A DNA stretch of 64,000 nt from Flaccisagitta enflata (lineage: Eukaryota; Chaetognatha; Sagittoidea; Aphragmophora), in NCBI GenBank assembly GCA_965153355.1, contig OZ231126.1, positions 25,234,001-25,298,000 on the forward strand, in the 5' to 3' direction. The notes beneath the pieces were generated by a model. That model ran no database searches, was not told the DNA's origin, and saw only the letters and a list, made by a program, of their open reading frames with translations. Positions 25,364 through 37,907 of the stretch are shown in pieces. The translations under genes were made by a program, and so were the position numbers. Every line of letters begins with the position of its first letter. Positions within the stretch are counted from its first letter, which is position 1.

Positions 25364-25829
25364 GCTCCGGCCACGAGCGATTTTGACGTGTAATCCGATT
25401 ACTGTTTAGCTTAATCCCTCGCAAATTCTCAGAGTCAAATTAGGGCCTCCCCCGAGTTACCCTCTTTTCATTCTCTTCACCGGTCCTTCCGTTTGCCTTT
25501 CGACTGACTCGTCATCTTGTCGACGTCGTTGTCGTCGTTGTCATCGTCGTCGTCTTTGTCGTCGTCGTCGTCGTTGTCACCTTCTTCGTTTCCGCAGTAT
25601 GAAAAAAATTGTATCTTCTGCGTATATATCTGGTCACAGTTTAGGATGTATAGTTTGAGACTTTATATGGGTACGATTCGAATGGTGATTGCCTATTCCA
25701 GTATGTAATGAGATGTTGATGATGTTTTGAGATGCAATTGTTCTGATGAGAATGTATACACTTATTTTTAGAGTGTTAAAAGAGCGGTATCAGTTATCGC
25801 CGCTCCAACAGCAGCTACATCATTGACTT

Positions 25830-26047
25830 ATCATTTACTTTCATTCCTCCCAACCCCTTTTTTCTTCCCCCCTCTCTCATACCTGCCCCTCCTACTTACA
25901 TTTTCTCTTCTGTTATCCACCATTTTCTTCCATTTTCTCCGGTGATTCCTCCTTCCCCTCCTCTTCCTCACTTCTACCTTCTCCTTCTTTTCTCTTTTTT
26001 CCTCCCTTTCCCTTTTCCTTCCTTTCACTTTTTCTCCCCAAAATCCC
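25830..26047 (+). other. Pyrimidine-rich 3' end of Hox4 intron
   Basis: About 200 bases are almost purely C and T on the + strand and lead straight to the exon acceptor. This is the expected composition of an intron 3' end but unusually long. The open frame that crosses it (starting at 25942) encodes only Pro/Ser/Phe/Leu-rich low complexity and is not likely coding. Confidence 0.7.
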
Positions 26048-26053
26048 AAGTAG
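26048..26053 (+). other. Tandem splice acceptor (AAGTAG) of the Hox4 exon
   Basis: A long pyrimidine tract runs into AAG followed directly by TAG, then the coding sequence before the homeodomain. Either AG would leave the same reading frame (exon starting at 26051 or 26054, both phase 1), so use of both would add or omit one residue in the linker just upstream of the homeodomain. The exact junction cannot be settled without a transcript. Confidence 0.65.
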
Positions 26054-26562
26054 CAAACGGAACCAACTTCGCGGGCGAACCGAAGCGCGCGCGGACGGCG
26101 TACACGCGTCACCAAGTCTTGGAGTTGGAGAAGGAATTTCACTTCAATCGATATTTGACACGTCGCCGTCGGATCGAGATCGCCCACGCCCTCTGCCTCA
26201 CCGAGAGACAGATCAAAATCTGGTTCCAAAATCGCCGCATGAAATGGAAGAAAGATCATAAGCTCCCCAACACGAAGACCGTCAAATCACGAGCAGCCGT
26301 GGTCGCTCAGCAGGCGGAACAAGCCGCCGCCGCTGCAGCAGCTGCCCAGAAAAACCAAGTCTCCTCCGATAACAACAACTCAGCGGCGGATCCGTCGCAA
26401 CAACAACAACAGCAGCAGCAGCAACAACAGCAGCAACAACAACAACAACAGCAAACTCCGCATCTGTCGAACAACAGTGTGCCAAATATTCCACCCGACC
26501 TTTCCAGCGCAGGTTCATTCGATATGGACGATGATATAAACTCACTGGATGATCTACAGTGA
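26051..26562 (+). CDS. Hox4: Hox4/Deformed-class homeobox gene, terminal coding exon
   Basis: Seen: an open frame ending in TGA at 26560-26562 encodes a complete homeodomain at 26080-26259 (60 residues, Pro1 to His60). It has Arg5, Trp48, Phe49, Gln50, Asn51 and Arg53, the residues used for DNA contact and recognition-helix packing. It is followed by LPNTK, giving KDHKLPNTK, the extension typical of Hox4 (Dfd) proteins outside insects. The C-terminus has a run of eight Ala, an Asn-rich patch, a 19-residue Gln tract written in mixed CAA/CAG, and an acidic end ([13 protein letters not shown]). Known: Hox4 proteins are nuclear transcription factors that pattern the anterior body axis and bind DNA with PBC/TALE partners through an upstream YPWM motif. 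Inferred: the YPWM and amino-terminal part sit on an upstream exon not found in this window, so the gene is partial here. Open sequence upstream of 26051 is polypyrimidine intron, not coding. Another Hox paralogue group is unlikely given KDHKLPNTK. Confidence 0.95.
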
Positions 26563-26928
26563 GACAAAAGCAACACAAAGCAAGGAGGAAAGAATGAAGA
26601 ATTATAAAAAGAAAACTCGCTGGAGAATTTGCAGAATTGGTTAGTTAAAAAAAAATGTAAACAAACCAAAACCAAAATTAAACGACGATCTTCGCGTCCA
26701 AAAAGCTCGACTCAGGGAGAAATTATAACAAGAAACACACCGGGAAGGGAAAAAAGAAAATCAACAATGAAGTAGTGAGAAAAGAAATATGTGGAACGTA
26801 CAAACAGAAACAAACAAACAAACAAACAAACAAACAATCAAACAAACAAAGCAACATGAAGAAAAATGGATCGAATGAAGGTGTACCATTCTCGCCTCAG
26901 CCACGTCTTTACCATGGAAGAAAAGGGG

Positions 26929-26930
<2 letters not shown>

Positions 26931-27017
<87 letters not shown>

Positions 27018-27018
27018 C
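26931..27018 (+). repeat. (CAA)n array downstream of Hox4
   Basis: About 29 uninterrupted CAA units. It lies in the presumptive 3' UTR, has the same sense-strand orientation as the glutamine codons inside the Hox4 exon, and contains no CAG interruptions, unlike the coding tract. Confidence 0.95.
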
Positions 27019-27079
27019 GCTTGCAAAGCCAATAATTCACGGGATTGACCGTTGAAAGGCGTGACGTACAACATGCTAG

Positions 27080-27365
27080 TCAACCCTTACACGCGCATTT
27101 GAAATACACGCGGGCATGAAAGTGCGTGCGTGTATGCCCGCCTGCATCTCTAAAAAAATACGAAATCGCACCCGAGTGTTTTTGCCAAGACGGCCGCATG
27201 GGACACGTTTGCATTAGAAACGTACACGCAACGAAGGTCGCATGAGACACGATCACGTGGGACTGGTGGGCGTAACACGCGCAACGCGAGGTCACGCGGG
27301 CGGGAGGCCGTGACTCTCGTTTACGCGAACGTGTGTGTATACAAGAATGTGCCGCAACGTTAGCA
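27080..27365. other. CpG-dense block 3' of Hox4
   Basis: Frequent ACGCG, CACGCG and CGCATG motifs make this far richer in CpG than the AT-rich surroundings. A short direct repeat (cgcatgggacacg near 27194 and cgcatgagacacg near 27238) and a CACGTG E-box (near 27254) are visible. It may be an unmethylated CpG-rich element, but no promoter can be assigned. Confidence 0.45.
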
Positions 27366-27404
27366 ACATCCACGTGAAGCGAGACGACGACAACAACAAA
27401 AAAT

Positions 27405-27405
<1 letters not shown>

Positions 27406-27487
<82 letters not shown>
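27406..27487 (+). repeat. (CAA)n array, second downstream copy
   Basis: About 27 uninterrupted CAA/AAC units preceded by GACGACGAC. Same orientation as the array at 26931-27018. Confidence 0.95.
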
Positions 27488-27488
<1 letters not shown>

Positions 27489-27844
27489 TTATAAGACAGG
27501 GTTTCCGCTTGTGCTCATGCGTACTTGGAACTTTCCGTGGCCATCGTTCGTCCATCGCACACGCACTCCCGCGTGCATTCTTCTGTCTCTCTGTCTTTCG
27601 GACTTCTCGCGCCTTCATTCATTCTCGGATATACGAGAGAGAGACGTGAATTTAGCGAGAGAGGCACTGCTTCAGCCCGGGTCTGAGCCTCTTCCGACCC
27701 GACCTCAAGCTCGTGGACACGCCTCCAGGCGTCTGACCAAGGACACTCGGGAGGGAACATGAGGAGAAGGAAGGGAGGAGAATGAGGAGGGAGAGGAGGA
27801 AGAAGAGGATGAGCAGGAGGAAGAAAAATAAAGAGGAAGTGGCC

Positions 27845-28480
27845 GTCCACGACGTGTCCTCAACGAATCTTCCCTCATCGTATTTATATATACATAGTAG
27901 ACGTCCCTGAGGTCTCAAACCAACTCACTCCTCTTTTCCTTCTTTTTTGAAGAAATGCTATTTAAGCATGCAAAGAGGAGGGACGCGCCTTCACTAAAAC
28001 GACGAAAATGCTGATGAAGATGAGGGGTGGGGGAGGGGGATGGCAGAGAGGGGAGGAGGAATATGTGGCGAGGGATGTAGACAGGGTTTTTGATAAAAGA
28101 ATGTGCTGTTGCAGGGGTTGGTGTGGTTTTGTGGGGTAGGAAGGGGGGTTGTTAGAATGGAAATCACTTTCAAATTCTTAATTGGGGGAAATGGAATGAA
28201 CTATGACTGGATTTAAACATTTTCTTGGTCTGTTTCTCCTTCTATCGCTTGTGTTACTGTGGTATTGCAGGTCTGACTGTTGTTTCTGATTCTGTCACAC
28301 AAACAGGGACTCACACAACGAGAAACTCTTGTGCTTTCTTTGTGAGATTTTTTCTTGCTTTGAATCTCATGCATTTCATTTCCTCTTTTCTTTGTTTCAT
28401 TCTTTGTCTCATTTTCTGTTTTTTCTTTGTTCACTTCGATTTTTCCGTTGTTTCTTAATTTTTCTCATTTTTTTTTTCTT
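27845..28480. other. Unannotated stretch
   Basis: G-rich patch 28020-28160 (GGGTGGGGGAGGGGGATGG), then pyrimidine-rich sequence leading into the TTTC block. No gene seen. Confidence 0.5.
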
Positions 28481-28485
28481 TCTTT

Positions 28486-28561
<76 letters not shown>

Positions 28562-28612
28562 GTTTCTGAATTTCTTTCTATCTTCCTTTCTTTTTTTCTT
28601 TCTTTCTGTCTG

Positions 28613-28660
<48 letters not shown>

Positions 28661-28662
28661 AT

Positions 28663-28693
<31 letters not shown>

Positions 28694-28696
28694 TTT

Positions 28697-28783
<87 letters not shown>

Positions 28784-28798
28784 CTTCTTTCTTTCTCT

Positions 28799-28858
<60 letters not shown>

Positions 28859-28925
28859 TTTTTCTTTCTTTCTTTCTTTCTTTTTTTTTCTTTCTTTTTT
28901 TCTTTCTTTCTTTCTTTCTTTCTTC
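28481..28925 (+). repeat. (TTTC)n block
   Basis: About 445 bases of TTTC with sparse TTTT, TCTTC and TATC variants; minus-strand equivalent of the GAAA block at 12.1-12.8 kb. All overlapping frames are repeat translations. Confidence 0.95.
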
Positions 28926-29225
28926 CTTTCCTTCGTTCATCCGTTTTTTTATCTGTCATTCTAAGACCCAAAAAGTTTTTTTTCTTGATCGATTCCATCA
29001 TATTTATCTTTCTTTCCACCACCATTTTCACCTTTCCTCCTGCCAACCACCAAACTTTCTCCTCTCTTTTCTCTCTCTATTCTTCATTGCTCCCAGGGAG
29101 CCATCATACTTTTTCTTCCTCTTTTCCGTCTTTCCGTAGGCCCGTCGTCGAGATGATAAAGCTTTCAAAAAATATCAGGAGAGAAAAAAATAGAAAGAAA
29201 AAAAAATTGAAAAGAAAGGAGAGAA

Positions 29226-29325
<100 letters not shown>

Positions 29326-29515
29326 AAAGGGAGGCGGAGGAGGAGGAGGTAAAAAGAACTGTCTTTTAAAATGAACCCATTTTCTTATTTCCTTCGAATT
29401 CTGCAAAACGCGTTTTTTCGGATTTGCATTCCCAAGCAAAGTCACATTACGCGCTCCCACGGCGTCTGTCTTTTCCATGATGGATCGCTGCCGCAGCCGC
29501 CGCACCACCAACTCT

Positions 29516-29518
<3 letters not shown>

Positions 29519-29604
<86 letters not shown>
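29519..29604 (+). repeat. (TC)43 array
   Basis: Uninterrupted TC run, about 200 bases right of the GA array ending 29320 and in the opposite sense. Confidence 0.95.
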
Positions 29605-29607
<3 letters not shown>

Positions 29608-29691
29608 TTTCTTTTTTCTTTGTATCTTTCTTTCTTCTTTGCTTTCTTCTTTTCTTTTACGTTGCTGCTTTCGCGGCTGCTGTGGCAGTGA

Positions 29692-29699
29692 GAGAGAGT

Positions 29700-29789
<90 letters not shown>

Positions 29790-29885
29790 CAGGCAGATAG
29801 ACAGACAGGAGAGAGAGAAAGGGAGACTGTGACAGAGACAGACTTACAGACGGACAGTCAGGCAGACAGACAGGCTGACAGAGCG
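29692..29885 (+). repeat. (GA)n then GACA/CAGA-rich tract
   Basis: GA to about 29788, then irregular GACAGACAGGCAGACAG units to about 29885. Confidence 0.9.
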
Positions 29886-29889
29886 AAGC

Positions 29890-31821
<1,932 letters not shown>

Positions 31822-31824
31822 TTC

Positions 31825-33000
31825 CAATCCTTCCCAAGTTTTTCTGTCCCATTTCTATCCTTGCTTTTATTCATGTTCATGAGTGTGAAAACAGAGTTAT
31901 TTTTTTCGACTCTAAGTCAAAAGAAGACATCCAAATTAACTGGCACTTTTACCGTGATTTTACTCATAACTTCATCGCTTTATAATCCAACTGCTTTAGG
32001 CTAAAGGCAACTGTGCAATTTATTTCACTTTCAAATATTGATAGTCGCAAAAAAATTTCACTCTTTTTTCTTTAAATGTATCGTATTGCGACTGTTGCCA
32101 TGTACGTCGTGGCGTGGAATGACCCCTACGTTTTTACAAGACAGGTTACATTTTCATTTACACACGACTATCAGAAATTCCTCTAGTCAAAGAAGGGAAA
32201 GTGTATGTAAATCAATGTCAACCCGCGACTCGATCTAATTGTGCAGTTTTCTCTCCTGAGCGATGAAGTGAATGCAGTGAAGAAAAGATAAATTCCTAGT
32301 CTACTTTATCATCGTGTACAATCTACATCACGGTATATGACCAGTTCTCCGACAATCCGTTAGTTACGGTTAGCAGTGTTTCGAGGTCATTAAAGAAATA
32401 CTTGAAAAATATTAATAACTCTTTTTCTTACACTTTCTTTTTCATCTCATGGATAGCAAAAAAAAACCCACACACACATGCAAAAGATTTTCGCCATCCT
32501 TTATTGATTTGTTTCTGTGATTCTCGTTCCCCAAATTTCTCCCCTTTTTCTTCCCATTCTATGCATTGTCTGCCATCGAAAATGATCTGGTTCATCATTG
32601 TGTCATCTGTTTATTTATGGAATAATAAAAATATAGTTACAACATTCCATGAATTTCCTCTTGTATTCGTGATCGAGAAAGGAACGATCAACCGTTGAGA
32701 GGTCAGATCGATTCGCCTGTAGTAGTCAGATTTTCCTGGAGACAGATTCTGGAGATGGGTATAAGAATTAGAAACTAATGCCTAAAAACACTGAAGCCAC
32801 TAAACCCACAGCGTGCGTCATGTCGAGGCTTTATAGGATGAAAACGTTGAAACGAAATGAAACGAAAAACTATTGTGATTTGTGACAAGGTGGGGGGGAA
32901 GGGAAGAGGAGCAGACCAGAATTTGGATCTCTTAGCCACGGTTTGGACATTTCGCCTGAAATTGGGCCTCTCCGGCAGATTTTGAGATGGGATTTGTGAT
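31825..33000. other. Unannotated stretch
   Basis: No recognisable gene, RNA or repeat. Short ACACAC run at 32468. Confidence 0.5.
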
Positions 33001-33004
33001 ACAA

Positions 33005-33345
33005 CAAGACCAATAAGCAGTCGCTCGCGGTCACGTCAGGCAGGGGCAGTTTTGCTCAGGAATCACTTGATGACCGATTTCGCGTCACCAAGGAAATCAT
33101 GTTAACAGACCTTCCTACCTGCTTACCTTTCTACTGACATCACATGCACACGTTGGATAAGCAAGGCCTAATGGGTGCTATAACCTACTTTGGTCGCATG
33201 TGGGTAGGCAAGGGCAGAGTTAGGGTTATTCGGCGGGGGCACGCGCATCGGCTGTGTCCTAAAAGAGCTGAAAAAAAAAGACCGATAAGCTAACGCGTTA
33301 ATGGACAAAAGGACTATTGAAGCGATACTCAGCTTGCTTGCACTA
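33005..33345. mobile_element. Diverged family A/E-like fragments
   Basis: Two degenerate segments, 33005-33155 (CAACAAGACCAATAAGCAGT, GTCAGGCAGGGGCAG, a ccttcctacctgcttacc run) and 33160-33345 (GCAAGGCCTAATGGGTGC, GGTCGCATGTGGGTAGGCAA), keep the head/interior/tail order of these families. Both lack clear hairpins. Confidence 0.4.
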
Positions 33346-33351
33346 ACAGCA

Positions 33352-33540
33352 AACAAACAAGGCCGGATACATTCCAGTCGCGTGTAGGTGGGCAGGGGCC
33401 GTATTCGAGGTCACTTGATCACTTGGGCAGGAGCAGTGAGGCCTAATACTGCAAAAAAACAAAAAATTAGTGTGATGGACGGACCAACGGACGGACGGAC
33501 CGACAAAGCGGGGTGTAGAGTCGCGTAGCACGCGACTAAA
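33352..33540 (+). mobile_element. Family A element, full length
   Basis: Runs from AACAAGGCCGGATACATTCC through CAGTCGCGTGTAGGTGGGC and a gacggacc array to GGGTGTAGAGTCGCGTAGCA and CGCGACTAAAA. Its last base abuts the F1 element beginning at 33541. Confidence 0.85.
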
Positions 33541-33976
33541 AATAGTCTCAAAAGCGTCAGATGGTCAGCCGTGCCCTGCCCAAGTATGTTGTGATTAAAG
33601 TTGGGGGAGGGAGCAGGGCACCGGCCCCAAAGGGGTCGATGACCTATGCTTTCACACATATGAGGAATTTTCTCTTTCTCCTTCAAGCGATAAGGTTTTG
33701 AGCCTTTGGGCCGGGATTTAGGCCTTGGGGCAGGGGTTGGACCTTGGGGCTGGGATTTGGGCCTCAAAGCTGGGATTTGAGCCTCGAGTATGGGATATTG
33801 TCCTCAAGGATGGGATTTGGACTTTGAGGCTGGGATTTAGGCCTTGAGACTGGGGTTTGGGCCTCGAAGTTAGGATTTGAGTTTTGGGAGGGGGGGACAG
33901 AGCAAGAGAAGAAGGAGAAGAAGGAGGAGAAAATGCTCCATAAGCGTGGAAGCATAGGTCATCGAGGCCGCTACCC
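33541..33976 (-). mobile_element. Family F1 element with 20-bp minisatellite
   Basis: Reverse-strand copy. The tail AATAGTCTCAAAAGCGTCAG, GATGGTCAGCCGTGCCCTGC and the inner repeat GGCCCCAAAGGGGTCGATGA come first. They are followed by about 12 units of GGGATTTGGGCCTCAAGGCT type and the opposite terminus AAGCATAGGTCATCGAGGCC with GCTACCC. It abuts the family A copy ending at 33540. Confidence 0.8.
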
Positions 33977-33989
33977 AAAAAGGAAATAG

Positions 33990-34732
33990 AACAGGTCGCC
34001 CGAGGGCAACATGTGGTCAGCGATACCCATTGCCCTGCTTTGAGCGATTGTGAATTGGAGTAAAGGGAAGCAGGGCAGCGGCCTCGAAGGGGACGAAGTC
34101 CTGTAGAACACAGGGGAACTTTCGTTCATCCTGCCTGAAGAAGTGGATGAGATGCTATAGAGGCCTTCAAGAGCCTAAACTGAGGTCTAAGAAGGCTGAT
34201 GTAAGGCCTTATGATACCAATCCGAAGCTTGAGAGGGCTGAATTGAGGCTTGAGAGAGCTGGATTAATGCTTGAAAGTTCAGAGGACTGATTTGAAGCCT
34301 GAGAGCAATAACTTGAGGCTTAGATAGCTGATTTGAGGCCTGAGAGACCTAATCTGAGGCCTGGGAGGCGAGGTTTAAGGCCAGAGAAGCCTAATTTGAG
34401 GCCTGAGAAGCCTACTATGAGGTCAGAGAGGCCAGGTTTGAGGCCAGAGAGGCCAGGTTTGAGGCCTGAGAGGGTGGATTTGAGGCCTGAGAGGCCAGAT
34501 TTGAGGCCTAAGAGGCTGGATTTGAGGCCTGGGAGGCTGGATTTGAGGCCCGAGAGGCTAGATTTGAGGCCTGAGAGGCCAGATTGGAGGTCTCAGAGGA
34601 CAGATTTGAGGCCTGAGGGGCCTGATGAGGGCGGGACGGATGGACGGACAAACGGACAGACAAACGGATGGACGGACGAACGAAAGTCCCCCTGTGTTCT
34701 ACAGGACTTCGTCCCCTTCGGGGCCGCTGCCC
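33990..34732 (-). mobile_element. Family F2 element with ~20-bp GGCCTGAGAGGCC minisatellite
   Basis: Reverse-strand element of about 740 bp. The tail has a GCCC-GA-GGGC hairpin at 33999-34008 and then GTGGTCAGCGATACCCATTG. The inner terminal repeat is GCGGCCTCGAAGGGGACGAA, then GTCCTGTAGAACACAGGGG, repeated inverted at 34685-34732. Between them are roughly 20 units such as TTTGAGGCCTGAGAGGCCAG, followed by a gacggacaaacgg run. The +-strand frame from 34333 (LRPERPDLRP repeats) is a translation of the minisatellite, not a gene. Confidence 0.8.
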
Positions 34733-34971
34733 AAAAAGAAAACCAGGAACATTCGGATAGAAGCCTTGGAAGGGGGATATGAAGACGGCGTGTTTTCCAA
34801 ATCCCATCGCCTGCCGTCTAGTAACATGGACACGAAAAGTTTATCTTTGTTTTTCTTTGTATGTTATTTTCTTTCGTTTCCTTCGTTTTTGGTCAGAAGG
34901 GATTTTTTTTCTCTAATTCTCAAGAGATCATCGTGAACTTTTCCGTTGAGTGGAAGCCCCGATGTCCGGAC

Positions 34972-35130
<159 letters not shown>

Positions 35131-35188
35131 AGACCGGGATAGGCTGCATAGGGCAGGTCACTAAGCAATGTTATAGAAATGAAGGATA

Positions 35189-35644
35189 CAGTGGGACCTC
35201 GGTTCAAGGGATTTCTAGGGACTGACTATTTTTGTCATTTATATCCGAAATCCCTTAAATTGAATTTATCCTTTTATAAAGGATTTTTATGTTAGTTACT
35301 TTAAACTTCCAAATTCATACTGTAACTACATCCTTTTGCTTTGAGTATGATCATCAACAATGATAAATTTAGTTCATGGCAGAATATTCAAGGTACAAGA
35401 AATATTTCCTCATTTTCTCGTAAATTTTTTCTTGAAGATTTTGTACATTTTTTTCCAAATTCATTAAATTCACCTAAAATTTCCTCTGATATAAGGGATA
35501 TTTTCAAAAACTTGTCTCTTAGATCCGAATATCCGAATATTTTTTAACATTGGAAAAACCTGAAGAAATTCAGGACCAGACAGTGTTGTCTCTTAAATGC
35601 GGATATCCCTTAAGTAGATGTGCCACTAAGGTGGGATTCCATTG
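35189..35644. mobile_element. pogo/Tigger-like TA-flanked non-autonomous element
   Basis: The left end CAGTGGGACCTCGGTTCAAG and the inverted right end (CAATGGAATCCCACCTTAG read from 35644 backwards) form imperfect inverted termini flanked by TA on both sides. CAGTGGAACCTCGGTT-like termini are characteristic of pogo/Tigger elements. The internal AAGGGAT/ATCCCTT motif recurs near both ends. There is no transposase frame over its 456 bp, so it is a MITE-type derivative. Confidence 0.7.
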
Positions 35645-35725
35645 TACTTACAGGAACGTGGATAGTTAGTAAAAGTGACACGCCTCAACGAATGTGTTGG
35701 AGAATTTGAAACACAAGTGCTTTTT

Positions 35726-36812
35726 GGGCAGCGGCCCCAAAGGGCCAATGTCCTGTTGGACACAGGGGTGAATTTCCTTACGTCCGTACGTCCGTCCGTC
35801 CCCCTCCCCCCCGAAAGCTTTTGAATTCTCAAATTCCCATTGAATAACATGGGAAAGTGACAAAACGCAAACTTCCCATTGAATAACATGGGAAAATGAC
35901 AAAACACAAACTTCCCATTGAAAAACATGGAAAGATTACAATAGTCGCAAAAGCGTTAGATGGTCAGCGGTACCCATGCCCTGCCTAAGTTGGTTGTGGT
36001 TGAAGTTGAGGGGGGAGCAGGGCAGCGGCCCCAAAGGGGTCGATGACCTATGCTTTCACACATATGGGGGATTTTTTCCTCCTTCTCCTCCTCCTCCTCC
36101 TCCTCCTCCGTCCCTCCCCCTCAAATCCCAGTCCCAAGGCCCAAATTCCAGTCTCGAGGCCCAAATCCCAGTCTTAAGGCCCAAATCCCAGCCTCAAGGC
36201 CCAAATCCTAGCCTAAAGGCCTAAATCCTAACCTGAAGGCTGAGGTGGAGCCTCAAGTCTGGGCAACAGCTGAATTTTGACAAGGCTGAATTTGAGCTTC
36301 CGCGCTGAAATCTGAGCCTCGAGACTGGAATTTGGGCCTCGGAACTGGGATTTGAGGGAGGGGACGTAGAAGAAGGAGGAGAAGGAGGAGAAGGAGGAGA
36401 AAATCTCCCATATGTGTGAAAGCATAGGTCATCGACCCCTTTGGGGCCGCTGCCCAAAAAATAGAAATATGCATTTATCCCATCCAATAACATGGGAAAT
36501 GAACAAAAAATGAAAAAAAATGCAAAATTGCAATTGGACTATATGGAAAATTGATCAAAAATGAAATTCTCATTCAATAACATGGAAAATTGACAAGAAA
36601 TTGTAAAAAATAACTCCCATAGAATATCATGGAAAATTTCCCTAAAGGCCTGAAATATACTTTCTCAGGAGGTAAGGAAATTCACCCCTGTGTCCTACAG
36701 TTTATCGGCCCTTTGGGGCCACTGCCCTGCTCTCACTCCACTTCTTCAGCTAATGACTCCAAGCAGGGCATTAATGCATTGGGTACCGCTGACCATGTCC
36801 AATCCTTGGATG
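35726..36812 (+). mobile_element. Family F2 element split by a nested F1 insertion
   Basis: The left part (35726-35939) begins GGGCAGCGGCCCCAAAGGGC, with GTCCTGTTGGACACAGGGGT, cgtccgtccgtcc and three ~42-bp units containing CCCATTGAATAACATGGGAA. The right part (36456-36812) resumes with the same ATAACATGGRAAA units, TTCACCCCTGTGTCCTACAG, GGCCCTTTGGGGCCACTGCC and the tail GGTACCGCTGACCATGTCC. The 516 bases between are a complete F1 element in the opposite orientation. Confidence 0.8.
35940..36455 (-). mobile_element. Family F1 element nested in an F2 minisatellite
   Basis: Tail AATAGTCGCAAAAGCGTTAG, GATGGTCAGCGGTACCCATG. The inner ~70-bp inverted repeats begin GGGCAGCGGCCCCAAAGGGG at 36020 and end CCCCTTTGGGGCCGCTGCCC at 36455. 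In between are about six units of AAATCCCAGCCTCAAGGCCC type plus a related array in opposite phase. Its arms are nearly identical, which suggests a comparatively recent insertion. Confidence 0.85.
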
Positions 36813-37175
36813 ACTTGTTCTCTAACAATTTTTTACAAGTAGAAAAAGGTGGAATATTGCAAATTATTTTCTTGATTGGGAAAAAAGTTGAAGTCAGTCT
36901 TCGACTTTTTGACATATTTGAGAGAAACGGGGTTTTTATTTTCTTATGCAAAAGTTGAGGGTCTCTTCCGGCTGATTGAGGCCTCCAATGAAATTGATAG
37001 GGTAAGTAAATTTGATAATTCTCTTTCATTCGGCGCCAAACAGAATGCTCTACGACAGATATTTTTTGCGCTATGATTTTTTAAAGATTTATTTACGAAA
37101 AATTTAAATTGATTTTTTTTTGTTTTTTTTTTATTTCAAATAGGATCAATAAAAGAGTGTATTTATGTTTGTTGG

Positions 37176-37586
37176 AGCATGCAAATACAAGAAAACATGT
37201 TTATGAGCATAGCTGCTCAACTGTGAGGGTGTTTTTGAGCATTCTAGCTCATTTAGCTGATTTTGGTCAATCTTTTTTTCTGATTCTAAATGCGATAAAT
37301 GAATTAATATTTTGATACATGTTAAAGCAAGCAGATACAAAAAACATGTCAGTGAGCATAAGTGCCCTTCTGTGAGGGTGTTTTTAAGTATTTTAGCTCA
37401 CTTAGCTCATTAAGCTCAGTTTTTTTTTCTGATTTTTAAAAGGATAAATAAATGAATATTTGATGTGAGCATGCATATATAAGAAAGCATGTTGGTGAGC
37501 ATAGCTGCTTGTCTGGTTGAGTGATTTTAGCTCATCTAGCTCATTTGGCTCAGTCCTATCTTTCTCTGATTTTCAGTGCAACCGAT
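37176..37586 (+). repeat. Tandem ~115-150-bp units inside foldback arm
   Basis: Three diverged consecutive units each run from a GAGCATGCA/GCAAGCAGATACA start through CATGT..GTGAGCATA, GTGAGGGTGTTTTT and AGCTCATTTAGCT to a CTGATTTT/GATAAAT end. Inverted counterparts occur at 38340-38640 in the other arm. Confidence 0.65.
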
Positions 37587-37907
37587 ACATACTATTGCTC
37601 TTGATTTGATCTAACAAATAAAAAGATTTGCAGTGACTGGAGACAAAAGCTTGGTGAAAAGTGACCAACACTTACGGCTTTTTTCCTCACGGCGACAGCC
37701 GCCATTACTGGTAAACCTACTGTAAAATGAATTCATTCAGAAAACTCATAAGAATATTCCGACATTTCTGTCCTCAAAGTTGCGCAAAAATCCCTTTTCC
37801 ACTACCTATATTTCTTTGTATTTGTATTTGAAGCTTATCTTTAATGGCTCATCACTTGTAAATTGTTGTAGTTAGCAATATACAAATTTTTCATAAAAAA
37901 AGTAACC

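Larger units (their letters stand above)
26563..27840 (+). other. Candidate Hox4 3' untranslated region
   Basis: The stretch after the Hox4 stop has no credible coding content. It contains A-rich sequence, a (CAAA)n run at 26808-26848, two pure (CAA)n arrays and a CpG-dense block. Possible polyadenylation hexamers are ATTAAA at 26677-26682 and AATAAA at 27827-27832. Which of them ends the transcript cannot be told from sequence alone. Confidence 0.35.

Noticed and set aside
25942-26050. N-terminal extension of the Hox4 exon frame to the ATG at 25942
   Set aside because: The sequence is a pyrimidine tract giving low-complexity Pro/Ser/Phe/Leu residues and leads to a splice acceptor. Hox4 genes normally have an upstream exon with the YPWM motif.
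34333-34782. 149-residue frame with LRPERPDLRP repeats
   Set aside because: It translates the 20-bp minisatellite of a family F2 element and ends in the element's terminal repeat.
35515-35545. Sequence AGATCCGAATATCCGAAT resembling part of mir-10, a microRNA found in Hox clusters
   Set aside because: It lacks the CCCTGTAG start and the rest of the mature sequence, and lies inside the pogo-like element.
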